Assembly: GCF_003403075.1 (NCBI RefSeq)
Contig: NZ_CP031557.1
Location: 992,001 to 1,056,000 of the forward strand
Direction of reading: 5' to 3'
From: Flavobacterium psychrotrophum
GTDB taxonomy: Bacteria > Bacteroidota > Bacteroidia > Flavobacteriales > Flavobacteriaceae
DNA: 64,000 nt
Part shown: one piece after another, positions 1 to 9,021 of the stretch
Numbering within the stretch: position 1 is the stretch's first letter
Layout of the letters: the number at the start of each line of letters is the position of its first letter
Notes under the pieces: generated by a model
What the model saw: the letters and a program-made list of their open reading frames with translations, nothing else
What the model was told of the DNA's origin: nothing
Databases searched by the model: none
Made by a program: the position numbers and the translations under genes

Positions 1-262
1 CAAAACTTTGCTTGTAGGTAATGTTATCTTCTTCACCTTCGGCCTCAAACGGCGCGCTTGTTTTTGACTTGGTAGAGTAAAATGTATACATCCTGGCGTT
101 GGGCTTCATCACGAAGCTGCCCAGCATATTTACACTGCCGTCATCGCGCAGTGGCCATACGGCTACATCATCGGCAGCAAATATGGTAACGTTTGGCTCT
201 TTGGGAGCCGCAGCCCCGGGAGAACCTCCCGGAGATTTAGCTAAACTTGTTCTTAAATACAT
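1..262 (-). CDS. Phage protein downstream of capsid gene, partial (runs off left edge)
   Basis: Leftward reading frame with ATG at 262-260, open to the window edge (87 codons visible). It starts 10 bp after the capsid gene stop, so it is the next gene of the late operon. The visible N-terminus has a Gly/Pro/Ala-rich stretch (residues 11-22) and then a soluble region without recognisable motif. Position just after the major capsid gene is where a decoration, head-closure or small structural protein often lies, but I do not recognise the family. Confidence 0.6.
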   Translation of the reverse strand, partial: MYLRTSLAKSPGGSPGAAAPKEPNVTIFAADDVAVWPLRDDGSVNMLGSFVMKPNARMYTFYSTKSKTSAPFEAEGEEDNITYKQSF

Positions 263-271
263 ATCTTGAGA

Positions 272-2425
272 TTATTCGATTACACGTTTTGTTTCTGTCC
301 ATACTCCGGCTATTTTGGTCAGCTGGATGTAGTCTGTCTCGGCATCAAGCGTGGCGTTAGCCGTAAGCTTGACGTTGCCGGTAGTAGTAAGTGTTAGCGC
401 CGCGTTGGCAGCCTTACCATAGATCCTGATGCTTTTCCTTTCTACACCATTCACAATCCCAGTGAATGCCGTTGTAGAAGCAGTACCGGTATATCGGAAG
501 ATTGTTCCTGAATCGGCATCCAGCGTTGCTGTAGCAAAGTCCACATCTGTAGATGCTGCCGTAGGCGCTGAAGTTGTTCTGGAAAGTTCTGTAAAGGTCT
601 TATCGTCGTTAACGTAAAGTGTTAGTGTGCCTCCTGTATTCAGTGCATAATCGCCCTGAATGTTGAACGTTGCATTATCTTTTACATATTTAACACCAGC
701 CATTGACGGGTTACCTGTAATGGTAATTACCTGCCCTGCAGCAAACTCTCCTTTTGCAACTGCGATGTCCGTTACCCATTTCTCATCTACCACCATGGCG
801 TTGTAGTTGATTTTTAGCACTCCAGACCTGTCATCGTAAATTGGCACTCTAACATTATCAGCAAACACCGGACAGTCGTTTGACCAAAGTTTTTGCTTGA
901 TAAATGCTGCTGTGTCGCCTTCTTCAACTTCAGTACCTACAAAAATGAAACGGATACCCAGCCTATAGTCGGCGAAAATCAGTGTATTACGTTTTTCATG
1001 CGTAATAGTGAATTTTCCTTTTTCTGAAGCATCGTAGTCCATGATCTGAATGTTCTTAGAGGACGTAATACCCATGAAGTCTGTATCAGTGTTATCTTTC
1101 AGCACTTGGAACTTGATCCATGGCCTGTCGATAGGGCTTTCAAGGCCGTAGTCTTGTTTACCCTGATCTGTAGAATACTGCAGTGTGTAGATTTCGCCGG
1201 CACGTTTATTATAGGCTTTTCTCCAGCGGTCAGTCAGCTGTAATTCCAGGCCTCCGTTTTTACGTTCGTCTTCCGGAACCATATCTACAAGCTTGTGTAC
1301 ATAGTCTACAATCCCTGCATCTGTAGGAGTACCGATGCTGAACTTGCGGTATTTTTTAGTAACGTCACCGTGGTAATACCACAGATATCTTAGACCGTTC
1401 TGGCTGTTTACTGCAGCACCGGCTGTGTCATCGTCTTCGCTTATAGAATAAATACCGTTGATCTGTGCCTTACGGTCATCAACTTTTTGCTGTTTAACCA
1501 ATTCTGAAAGCAGAAATCCGATGAACGACATTTTCCAAGGATGCGATCCATCCATATTTTTGATGGATGCCAACCAGGTAGTTTCCAATTTCTGAAGTTG
1601 TTGGCCATTAAATTCAATATCAATTTTCTTAGCGAAAACTTTACCTACTTCGGCACCGATCTTGAATTTGTTTTTAGGATTCCAGCCAGCTTTACGGCCC
1701 TGAACAATCTCCTCCGGAATAATATAAGCATCTGCCACCTGGTCGAGTACGCCTGAACGCCTGTCCCATTCTGCAGGAAGATCTTCATAGTCGTTAAACC
1801 ACGAATTGATTACCGTAGGATTTTCGCGCACGAAGTGCTCTAAATCTCCCTGAAGTGTAGGGATTGCACTATCATTACGAAAATCTGTAGCTTTCACACT
1901 ACCATCTCTTAAGCGGGCATTCCACGGACGGCCTTCAAACGCGTCATAGGTCGCACCAGAGCCAAATAAGTGTGTAACAGAGTGTTTTAGCATGTTGTGT
2001 TGTCCTTTAATAATTTCAAGAGGAGAGTCGCCTTCAGGCGCGCCCATTAGCACATTAAGCTGGCCTTTAACTGTCTCCAGTTCTTTAGACAGCGCTTTAA
2101 TTTTGGTAAGCGACGCGTTGCCATTATCATTACCATCGTTCGCTAATGTGGCAAGTTCCTCTGCACTTAAATTCGTTTCCAGTACCAGAGCATCGAGCTC
2201 GTCCTGGATAGCTTTTAGTTCCAGATTTTCTGAAGCCTCTGCCACACCTTTGTCAAGCCCTTTAATGAACTTGTCTGTGTAGTTTGCCCCCAAAGCATCT
2301 TCCAGCTTTTTTCTTTGTTCAGCGGTAAAGTCAGTTGCAGAACTGTCGGCATTAAGCGGTACCGAAGCGATACCAAGCAATGCCATAGCCCATTTTACTG
2401 CCTTACCCATCATTTTAAATTCCAT
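272..2425 (-). CDS. Putative phage major capsid protein with N-terminal coiled-coil and C-terminal extension
   Basis: 717 residues. Residues about 30-130 are rich in Glu, Lys, Leu and Ala with heptad character, like a capsid delta/scaffold domain; the middle (about 150-560) is a mixed alpha/beta region; the last 130 residues are Thr/Ala/Gly/Val-rich and beta-like, as in a fused decoration or Ig-like domain. It directly follows an S49 prohead protease, the usual protease-capsid order. The capsid call is inferred from this position, length and composition, not from a sequence signature. It could instead be another large head protein. Confidence 0.55.
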   Translation of the reverse strand: MEFKMMGKAVKWAMALLGIASVPLNADSSATDFTAEQRKKLEDALGANYTDKFIKGLDKGVAEASENLELKAIQDELDALVLETNLSAEELATLANDGNDNGNASLTKIKALSKELETVKGQLNVLMGAPEGDSPLEIIKGQHNMLKHSVTHLFGSGATYDAFEGRPWNARLRDGSVKATDFRNDSAIPTLQGDLEHFVRENPTVINSWFNDYEDLPAEWDRRSGVLDQVADAYIIPEEIVQGRKAGWNPKNKFKIGAEVGKVFAKKIDIEFNGQQLQKLETTWLASIKNMDGSHPWKMSFIGFLLSELVKQQKVDDRKAQINGIYSISEDDDTAGAAVNSQNGLRYLWYYHGDVTKKYRKFSIGTPTDAGIVDYVHKLVDMVPEDERKNGGLELQLTDRWRKAYNKRAGEIYTLQYSTDQGKQDYGLESPIDRPWIKFQVLKDNTDTDFMGITSSKNIQIMDYDASEKGKFTITHEKRNTLIFADYRLGIRFIFVGTEVEEGDTAAFIKQKLWSNDCPVFADNVRVPIYDDRSGVLKINYNAMVVDEKWVTDIAVAKGEFAAGQVITITGNPSMAGVKYVKDNATFNIQGDYALNTGGTLTLYVNDDKTFTELSRTTSAPTAASTDVDFATATLDADSGTIFRYTGTASTTAFTGIVNGVERKSIRIYGKAANAALTLTTTGNVKLTANATLDAETDYIQLTKIAGVWTETKRVIE

Positions 2426-2452
2426 AGATTTTAAAAGGGATTTAGTTAATAA

Positions 2453-3388
2453 TTATTTGAATTGTTTAATCTCACTCAGGATTTCACCCATCTCCAGCGC
2501 TTTGCCCATGCCGCCAATGCCGTCAATCATGCCATACTCCAGTGCCAGGTCGGCGCCAAACGTTTTACCCGTAAGTACGCCCACAACATTTTGCTTAAGT
2601 TTCGGGCAACCGGCAACCACGGCGCCCTGAAACTTTCTAGCCAGGGGAGAAAGATGCTCCTCTTTAATCATGTCGTAATTACCCTCAAGCGCCAGGCGAA
2701 AGGCTTCGTTTTTGTGCTTGCTTTCTTCCGGATAGATCTCGTGGAACTTGTAGCCAAGGCTCTCAAGAAATTCGCGATTATCCATAAAATTGCACACCAC
2801 GCCCACAGAGCCAAACAGTGCCGACACATCATTATCGGCAAGTTTGTGATCGCAGACTGCCACCAGTGCCCAGAAGTGCAGGGAACAACACTGATCTGCC
2901 AGGCCGATAACCGGCTTTTTCTTAGACTTTTTGAATTCCAAGAGTGGACCAATGGCCGACACCGCGCCCCCGGGACCGTCGATAACAAAAATTGTAAATC
3001 GAATGTTGGGATTATCGTCAGCAGCTCGCAGCGCGCCCGCAATTTCTTCTGACCCATAAGTGCACCAGTCGCCGTACTTTACAGCAGCGCCTACCATGTT
3101 TACCACAGCAACCGAGCCTTTAGGCACTTTTTCATACTGGCCATCCTCATTAGTAGGCAGGGCGCTCCCGGTCTTATCCAGTACGGTAAGCAGCCTGCCA
3201 TTTATCTCTAAGGCTGTACCCGGAGAGATGGATTCTTTAAAGAATTTTTGTACAATGTTTTGCTTATCGACGGCAACAGTCTGCCCCATCATGATCTGAT
3301 GTGCAATAGGCGCGTAAACTTTGAGGCCTTCAAAGCTCATGAGCCATTCGCCGCGGGCAATGTCCATCAAAAGGTGATTGAGTTTCAT
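2453..3388 (-). CDS. S49 (SppA/protease C-like) family peptidase, probable prohead protease
   Basis: 311 residues with the S49 crotonase-like fold signatures: DGPGG at 137-141 (the oxyanion region, DSPGG in SppA), a Ser in a CCSLHFW context at 169 as probable nucleophile, GSVGV at 193-197, and a C-terminal TGKTFGADLALEYGMID segment matching the SppA TG-x-A-x-x-x-GLVD element. In phages these peptidases mature the prohead by cutting scaffold and capsid. Ser 169 is followed by Leu-His rather than the usual Gly-Gly. It lies 27 bp upstream of the capsid gene in the same leftward operon. Confidence 0.8.
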   Translation of the reverse strand: MKLNHLLMDIARGEWLMSFEGLKVYAPIAHQIMMGQTVAVDKQNIVQKFFKESISPGTALEINGRLLTVLDKTGSALPTNEDGQYEKVPKGSVAVVNMVGAAVKYGDWCTYGSEEIAGALRAADDNPNIRFTIFVIDGPGGAVSAIGPLLEFKKSKKKPVIGLADQCCSLHFWALVAVCDHKLADNDVSALFGSVGVVCNFMDNREFLESLGYKFHEIYPEESKHKNEAFRLALEGNYDMIKEEHLSPLARKFQGAVVAGCPKLKQNVVGVLTGKTFGADLALEYGMIDGIGGMGKALEMGEILSEIKQFK

Positions 3389-3406
3389 ATTGCGAAATTG
3401 CTTTAG

Positions 3407-3967
3407 TTAGGAAAATAAGTTTGTAACATGGTTTTTGAAGCGTTTTGCCCAGCTGTACCTTTTATTGAGATACCAGAGTGCCACCACCGGCAGGAGCAGC
3501 AGCCACCACCAAAAACTGAACAGGGGAGTAGCTACCACCTTTTTGTTCAGGTCTTCGGTCTTGCCCTCAGCATTTATCTTTTTGTTGCCCGATGCCTGGC
3601 CGCTTTTGTTTTCAGTTCCGGAGACGCTAAGGTCTTCGCGCTTTGTTTCCTGCTTGTTGCCACTGTGCAGATTGCCTTTGCCTTTACCTTTAAAAACTGT
3701 TTTGTTTAGCAGCTTGCCGTCGGGCCCGTATTGCTCTACGCTCAGGGAGTCACCCGCAGCACCATCATAACTAATGCTGAGTTCCTGCTGCTGCAGTTGA
3801 TACGTTGAGTTTTGTTTTACCCGGGATGTAATTGCGCTCTGGAAGGAAAAGGAAGTGTCGAGCTCTGCCAGGTACTTAAACTTAGTTTCGGTACTGTGCA
3901 CTTCTTTTCGCCTGGAGGCGCAGCCGTAGATCGTAGCGACGGCAATGATTATGAGTAGCTGTTTCAT
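3407..3967 (-). CDS. Lipoprotein with C-terminal membrane segment; candidate unimolecular spanin
   Basis: 186 residues. The N-terminus is a lipoprotein signal with lipobox IYGC and Cys 16 as predicted acylation site. The body (20-145) is polar, rich in Lys, Gly, Ser and Gln. Residues about 148-167 form one strongly hydrophobic Trp/Leu-rich membrane segment followed by a basic tail. An outer-membrane lipid anchor plus an inner-membrane segment on one chain is the layout of u-spanins (T1 gp11), which fuse the two membranes in the last lysis step. It sits directly after the endolysin and holin genes (3 bp gap). The spanin role is inferred from topology and context. Confidence 0.6.
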   Translation of the reverse strand: MKQLLIIIAVATIYGCASRRKEVHSTETKFKYLAELDTSFSFQSAITSRVKQNSTYQLQQQELSISYDGAAGDSLSVEQYGPDGKLLNKTVFKGKGKGNLHSGNKQETKREDLSVSGTENKSGQASGNKKINAEGKTEDLNKKVVATPLFSFWWWLLLLPVVALWYLNKRYSWAKRFKNHVTNLFS

Positions 3968-3969
3968 AA

Positions 3970-4362
3970 TTATGTCCTGTAGTTCCAGCGTGCCTGAGTT
4001 CCACGGATATCGTAATGCGTGAAGTTGTTGTACCTGCCCACGCCACCTTTTTTCATCTCACCGGCTGCAATAAGCTTTTCTATGGTAACAGCTACTTCTT
4101 CCGGAGTCATGCCTGGAATAACAATATCAGCAGCTTTACCATAAAGATGCTGACTTACTTTGCTGTGCCCTTTCTGTTTTTCGTTGTACGCTATAGTGCG
4201 GTACCCAGAGTTAATAATTATCGCCTTCCCTGTATGCTCTCGCAGCACTTCAAGATTTTTCGCTAATTCCTTAACGTTTTCCAGAGCAGAGCCTGCAGGC
4301 TCCGTGCGGTTAGCGTCGTGGCAGGCAAATTCCTGCAGTGTAAAATGTTTTGTGATTTTCAT
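3970..4362 (-). CDS. Peptidase M15 endolysin (D-Ala-D-Ala carboxypeptidase type)
   Basis: 130 residues, a complete M15_3 zinc peptidase domain with no export signal. The SxHxxGxAxD signature spans 70-79 (Ser 70, His 72, Gly 75, Asp 79) and the third zinc ligand is His 116 in THYDIRG. It would cleave peptidoglycan stem-peptide bonds to lyse the host. Its start overlaps the holin stop by 4 bp, so translation is probably coupled. No secretion signal means it depends on the adjacent holin. Confidence 0.88.
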   Translation of the reverse strand: MKITKHFTLQEFACHDANRTEPAGSALENVKELAKNLEVLREHTGKAIIINSGYRTIAYNEKQKGHSKVSQHLYGKAADIVIPGMTPEEVAVTIEKLIAAGEMKKGGVGRYNNFTHYDIRGTQARWNYRT

Positions 4363-4928
4363 TGATTATTAGTATTAAAATTATCTGCGTCTTTAGTGCC
4401 GTCAAATTCAAACCACTTGTTGAATTTGCGTAGGATAACCCCTTTAATGCCGGCGGCTTCGGAATAGCCTAGGATGGAAAGATTCTCGAAATAGCTAATC
4501 AGCATTTGGCAGACTATCCAGGCTAAAACTACATAGTACAGCCAGCCAAACGGATTGATTTCGAAGCCCGCAATTTCTCCTTTAACTGAGGATGCAAAGG
4601 AGTTGAGGATAAAAAGGATTTGAATGTAAACTCCTAGTTTTAATATCATTCGCCCGATCTTGCGGCTCTTGATGCGTTCGCCTTTAACAACGATCGCAGC
4701 GCGCAGGCCCGTCTGGAACTCCGCAATGCACAGCATAACCAGAGCGACGACACAAACAGTATTAAGGCCGACGTATTGCTGTAGTAGATCTGAAACTGTG
4801 CCGGCCGTAATAATTATAGGAATTGTAAACTTGAGCTTATTTAGGTAAAATAGCTTGAAAACCGTAGTGCTGAAATCGCGAAGGCTGTAGTAGCCAAAGG
4901 CATTCAGGAGGTAATTGATAATTTTCAT
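4359..4928 (-). CDS. Phage holin (phage_holin_4-like)
   Basis: 189 residues with several hydrophobic segments (about 30-47, 56-72, 92-110, 124-146) and a cytoplasmic polar tail. The TGLRAA and KSRK elements between the second and third segments match the toxin-secretion/phage holin family (phage_holin_4_1). It should form inner-membrane lesions that release the neighbouring M15 endolysin, whose gene overlaps its 3' end. At 189 residues it is somewhat longer than typical members; the last 30 residues are polar and Asn/Asp-rich. Confidence 0.8.
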   Translation of the reverse strand: MKIINYLLNAFGYYSLRDFSTTVFKLFYLNKLKFTIPIIITAGTVSDLLQQYVGLNTVCVVALVMLCIAEFQTGLRAAIVVKGERIKSRKIGRMILKLGVYIQILFILNSFASSVKGEIAGFEINPFGWLYYVVLAWIVCQMLISYFENLSILGYSEAAGIKGVILRKFNKWFEFDGTKDADNFNTNNQ

Positions 4929-4983
4929 CAGGATGCACGTTTTGAATTGCCAAACTTATGCACTCGAGAAAATTATCTGTGTA

Positions 4984-5565
4984 TCATGGTTTTTTGTAGT
5001 TAGTAACGCGATTTGCCGACTGTTCCTTCAGGCGATCAAGCTTTGTGCCTTTTTCGCGATAGTACAGCTGCCTCATGCTCTCGTTGCTGAAGCCAAACTC
5101 CAACAAATCGTACTTATCAATAAAATAGTCGATCGCGCTCTTTACCGAGGCGTCAGGATGTTTTGTGTAGCCATCTACGAAGTAAACAAAGGAGATACGG
5201 AAAATGTCTTCTAACAGATTATTGATTTCTGTAGTAGCTTCAGGCGTGAACTGCAGGAATGACTTTTTGCCCGATTCCATCCGGAAATAATTACCCTCAT
5301 ACTTTTTTTTACCGTCAGGCAGTTCCTCCAGCGTGAGGTAAATGTTATAGTATTCGCTACGCTTAGGAAAATCTGCCTTAACAGTATATAGGCGCATCGA
5401 TCTGCCCAGAGAGGAGTCAGCGCCTATTTTTATACTACTTACTTTTTTTCCCAGATACACAGCCTCGCGCCCTTCAAATTCCTGGTAGAGGAAGGGCACA
5501 AGATGCGGGCGAATATTTATAGGAATGTAACTCAAGGAAAAAATAAAAAGAGAATGATTAAACAA
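4984..5565 (-). CDS. Conserved-looking phage protein of unknown function
   Basis: 193 residues, soluble, with no recognised motif. The N-terminal 20 residues are hydrophobic, but the next segment is not a clear signal cleavage site. The C-terminal third is helical and charged. Its start overlaps the stop of the preceding structural gene by 8 bp and it precedes the holin by 55 bp, so it belongs to the tail-fibre-to-lysis stretch of the late operon. A role in adsorption or tail assembly is possible but not shown. Confidence 0.6.
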   Translation of the reverse strand: MFNHSLFIFSLSYIPINIRPHLVPFLYQEFEGREAVYLGKKVSSIKIGADSSLGRSMRLYTVKADFPKRSEYYNIYLTLEELPDGKKKYEGNYFRMESGKKSFLQFTPEATTEINNLLEDIFRISFVYFVDGYTKHPDASVKSAIDYFIDKYDLLEFGFSNESMRQLYYREKGTKLDRLKEQSANRVTNYKKP

Positions 5566-6382
5566 TAATACTCGTTACAAGTGCATTCAGCGATCGTTCT
5601 AAAAGCAGCGCCTCTGCTTTTGTAAGGCCCTCCGCTATGCCGTGCACATAAAGGCCGTTTAGTCGTTCAGCACCACCTGTAGCCGTCAGCGTTTTACCTA
5701 TGCTACCAATTTGCGTAACCTGTGTAAGGCTGAAATCTGCCCGCACTGCCTGCAAACCCTCTACATTGTTTAAGTATAACGCATTCTGAGTGGCTGTAGC
5801 TGTACCTTCGATACCTGAAGCTGCAAACGATCTTATTGTAGCACTGTTGTTAATCGCAACATTTTGATTTTGCCCACCGTATGCCTTCTGTATCAGAACA
5901 TTTGTCGCGGTAAACACAATGTTACCCTCTGCAATGTTGCTAACGTAGTTGTTTGTTACCGCTGGAGTAACGGCAGCGCCCACGACTCCGAAAGGCGATA
6001 TCTTGTAAGCATTAGTAGTTGCTGCAAGCACTAAGGATGCAGGCGATACAGCATCATTTTGGTAAAGCTTTCTGCTGTTTAGCGCATAAACGGTCGGCAC
6101 CTGAGCATCTGTAAGACTCAGAAATGCTCGCAGACCTGTCTTAAAATTGGTAACACCTTCAAGTGCTGAAGCTGCGAAAATAGGCAACATAAGCGTTTTT
6201 AGCTTTCCATAGATAGCGCCGTTTAGCCCACCAATAGCATCAACAAACACCTGTACTTTATACTTATCGCTTGCGGCAATTGTGCTGTAAGCAGCAAGCA
6301 GCGCATTTACTTCTGCGGAGACATAAGGCAATTTACCTAAGCCCGTGCCACTGTAATTTGAATTTTTGTTTACGATTATCAT
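5558..6382 (-). CDS. Putative phage structural protein, unknown family
   Basis: 274 residues, rich in Ala, Asn, Thr and Val with almost no charged clusters, as in many virion proteins. It lies 17 bp after the SGNH tail-fibre gene and overlaps the next gene by 8 bp. The C-terminal half alternates Asn/Thr and hydrophobic residues in a beta-rich pattern. I do not recognise the family; an accessory fibre or adhesin subunit is a reasonable guess from context only. Confidence 0.6.
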   Translation of the reverse strand: MIIVNKNSNYSGTGLGKLPYVSAEVNALLAAYSTIAASDKYKVQVFVDAIGGLNGAIYGKLKTLMLPIFAASALEGVTNFKTGLRAFLSLTDAQVPTVYALNSRKLYQNDAVSPASLVLAATTNAYKISPFGVVGAAVTPAVTNNYVSNIAEGNIVFTATNVLIQKAYGGQNQNVAINNSATIRSFAASGIEGTATATQNALYLNNVEGLQAVRADFSLTQVTQIGSIGKTLTATGGAERLNGLYVHGIAEGLTKAEALLLERSLNALVTSIIV

Positions 6383-6399
6383 TTTTATAGTTTTTTAGA

Positions 6400-9021
6400 T
6401 TATTGTAAAGTCCACGTTAGCCAGGCATAAAGCTGATAGCCGATGCTGCGCAGCTGATAGCCGCTAAGATGTACATTGTCTGTTCCCGTGATCGCTTTTG
6501 CTTTTCCGTTTAAAACCGTGTCGTCAAGGTCGTACACTTTCATGTCGCTGTAACCGCTTGACAGGGGCGACTGGGTAAAGAACGCAGGGATAAAATTGAT
6601 ACGATTAGCATTGCTTAATGTGCCGATGCTTGACATTATTTGCGCGATGTAGTCAGCGTTGACACCACCATTATACTGAAGCATAACGCCGTAATCATTC
6701 CATTTTTGCGGGTAGAATACACCAGGTCTGCGAGGGAGATAGTACCCAACCTTTGCCGTAGGCAGTTGCGCCGCTACTGTGTTTAATAATTGCATCGTAA
6801 GCGTTACCATGTTAGCAGTTCCTACAGGGCTATCGTTCGTCCCCAGTCCCTGTGTAAAGTGGCTTGGTGTGCAAACGTCGTGAGCGTTTGTATTTGTAAT
6901 GTGTGTGCCGATGGTGTAGCTAACACCGTCAGAACCTGTCACCGTTGCACCGGCAGCGCCTGTCAGGCGTACGCCCAAATCATCCATCGTGCGATAGCGT
7001 AGCAGGTATTTCTGTATCGAAAAAGCATTGGCATTCGTCCACACATAACTGCCTGTGTATGCCTGCCCCCTTGCTATATCATAAAAATAGTTATCAGGAT
7101 TAAAACACACCCCGCCATTGCAAGCTGCAATACCACCGCTGCCGAATAGAAATGTATTCATCTCAGCCTGGCACGCAGCTTCATTACCAGTATAGGCAGA
7201 AAACGCAGATGTGTAGCCCCACTTAAACTTTAGTTGCTCCCATAGCAGCGTGTTATAGTCAGGCTTGAAACGGCCAACAGGCGTTGTACAGATCGTAAAG
7301 TTTGCACTTGCAGCGTAATTAGTCCATGCCTGCCCTGGTGTCGTACTGTCAAACGGTGTTTTAGTGGCAAGGCCTGCCAATAGATACATAGCCTCAGCAC
7401 CAAGGAAAAGATTACTGTCTTCAAAAGCGGTGCCGTCTAGTCGTACCCACTTCGGGTAATTTAGATAACCATAAGTCGCCCACCCTGCACGACCTTCAGA
7501 AAAGCTTTTAACAGCCAATGAGCCATTATACGGCAATGTAGTTGTTTGTGCGTTTTGCGTTCCTACAACAACACGATTGATGTTATTTATATCAGCGTTA
7601 TCCATTGCAAGGAACTGCGCCACAAAGTTGGCTATATTTCCACCTGTGCCCTCTACAAATGCACCGCCTTGCGCCACTATGCTATCGCCAAGCAGCATGA
7701 AGCGTATGTTTTTGTTTTGCAGATTTGCCCTGTTCGACTTAACATAACTAACGCTAATATTTTTTGAAGCGTAGCCCGTCGCGCCTAATGACACTGCAAC
7801 ATCTGTAGCTACTACAGCCGCTGTTTGCGTGCCCGGCGTTTGGAACACTCGTTTTTTATCGCCATCAAGTAGCACAGGTATGCGAGTTTTTAAAAGTGCT
7901 TCCGGATATAAAGCCGTCATGTATTGACGGGTATTGCCATAAACTCCAAAGATGTGACCAGGAGAAACGACATCATAATCTACATCTGCACCAAGCGACA
8001 AACTGCCGCGCACACGATTAAAGGCATTGATAAAGCTTTGTTCTTCATAGTATGCAAGCAGCTTACCATCTGCCGTGATCTGAAAAGCTATATTTTTAGC
8101 CTCATCGACCATATAATAACTGCCGTCTACTGAATAGCACTTCATGCCAAATGTGTGCAGACCTTCCTGAACATCTACACGAAAAAGCATGTTTTGTGCC
8201 TCATCCATTACGGTAAAGCCGCTATCATCGGTAACAATGCGTGTTGTTACCGGCGCAACAAAGTCGCTAACTGCCTTAGCGCTTACAGCATCGGTAGTGT
8301 TTGCAGCATCAAAGGCAGGCGACATTACAGGCACATTTAGCGATTGCCTATTGTTTGTAAAAGCCTTTATAAAAGTATTCGCTTCCAGATCAGCCATTAG
8401 CTTGCCGTCCTGCCTTATGGCAAAGGCGATGTTATTGTTTTCGTCAGCAATGTAGTAAGTGCCGTCCACGCTGTAGCACTTCATCCCAAATACGTGCAGC
8501 CCGTCCTTTGTATCTACATTAAATAATATGTTTTGTTGTTCATCTACAACGGCAAAGCCATTATCTGTAGCAACGATACGTGCGGTAATAGGCTCAATAA
8601 ATTCACTAATTGCCGCAGCGCTTACCGCTTTTGTTGTATCCTGAGCATCAAAGTCAGATGCTACCGTTACATATGGCCTCTCAAATTTTACCCCGTTTGG
8701 CTGTGCGCTCTGAAACGAATAATAGCCGGCATTCGCCGCATCTGTTGCCGACACCTGAAAACTCACTCCATTTGCCGGTTTCGGATTTAGCGCTACTGCC
8801 TCTGCCAATGTAGCGTACACCTTACCAGCCTCGCCTGTGGCTAAGCCAGCGATAGATTCGTTAGCTAAATTGATACTTTCTACAATCTCATTCGTTTTGC
8901 CTACAACATCGTTAAACTCACCAGACGTAATTTTATACTGTGAAGGAATGGTATTTGCGGCCGGAACCATCGAAGCGTAGTCTTCTTTGGTTTCAATTTG
9001 TAAAGGAACTATCTCACTCAT
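6400..9021 (-). CDS. Tail fibre/receptor-binding protein with SGNH-hydrolase domain and duplicated module
   Basis: 873 residues. The N-terminus (1-120) resembles phage fibre attachment regions. Two consecutive copies of a module of about 105 residues follow (124-228 and 237-341), each with FDA-x-x-TT-x-AVSA, a QN-(I/M)-LF-x-VD element and FGMKCYSVDG. From about 438 to the end is an SGNH esterase-like domain: GDS at 445-447 (block I), GTND (block III) and DNVH with His 851 (block V, DxxH). This suggests a fibre that deacetylates or hydrolyses host surface glycans. It overlaps the upstream gene by 8 bp in the late operon. Confidence 0.82.
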   Translation of the reverse strand: MSEIVPLQIETKEDYASMVPAANTIPSQYKITSGEFNDVVGKTNEIVESINLANESIAGLATGEAGKVYATLAEAVALNPKPANGVSFQVSATDAANAGYYSFQSAQPNGVKFERPYVTVASDFDAQDTTKAVSAAAISEFIEPITARIVATDNGFAVVDEQQNILFNVDTKDGLHVFGMKCYSVDGTYYIADENNNIAFAIRQDGKLMADLEANTFIKAFTNNRQSLNVPVMSPAFDAANTTDAVSAKAVSDFVAPVTTRIVTDDSGFTVMDEAQNMLFRVDVQEGLHTFGMKCYSVDGSYYMVDEAKNIAFQITADGKLLAYYEEQSFINAFNRVRGSLSLGADVDYDVVSPGHIFGVYGNTRQYMTALYPEALLKTRIPVLLDGDKKRVFQTPGTQTAAVVATDVAVSLGATGYASKNISVSYVKSNRANLQNKNIRFMLLGDSIVAQGGAFVEGTGGNIANFVAQFLAMDNADINNINRVVVGTQNAQTTTLPYNGSLAVKSFSEGRAGWATYGYLNYPKWVRLDGTAFEDSNLFLGAEAMYLLAGLATKTPFDSTTPGQAWTNYAASANFTICTTPVGRFKPDYNTLLWEQLKFKWGYTSAFSAYTGNEAACQAEMNTFLFGSGGIAACNGGVCFNPDNYFYDIARGQAYTGSYVWTNANAFSIQKYLLRYRTMDDLGVRLTGAAGATVTGSDGVSYTIGTHITNTNAHDVCTPSHFTQGLGTNDSPVGTANMVTLTMQLLNTVAAQLPTAKVGYYLPRRPGVFYPQKWNDYGVMLQYNGGVNADYIAQIMSSIGTLSNANRINFIPAFFTQSPLSSGYSDMKVYDLDDTVLNGKAKAITGTDNVHLSGYQLRSIGYQLYAWLTWTLQ

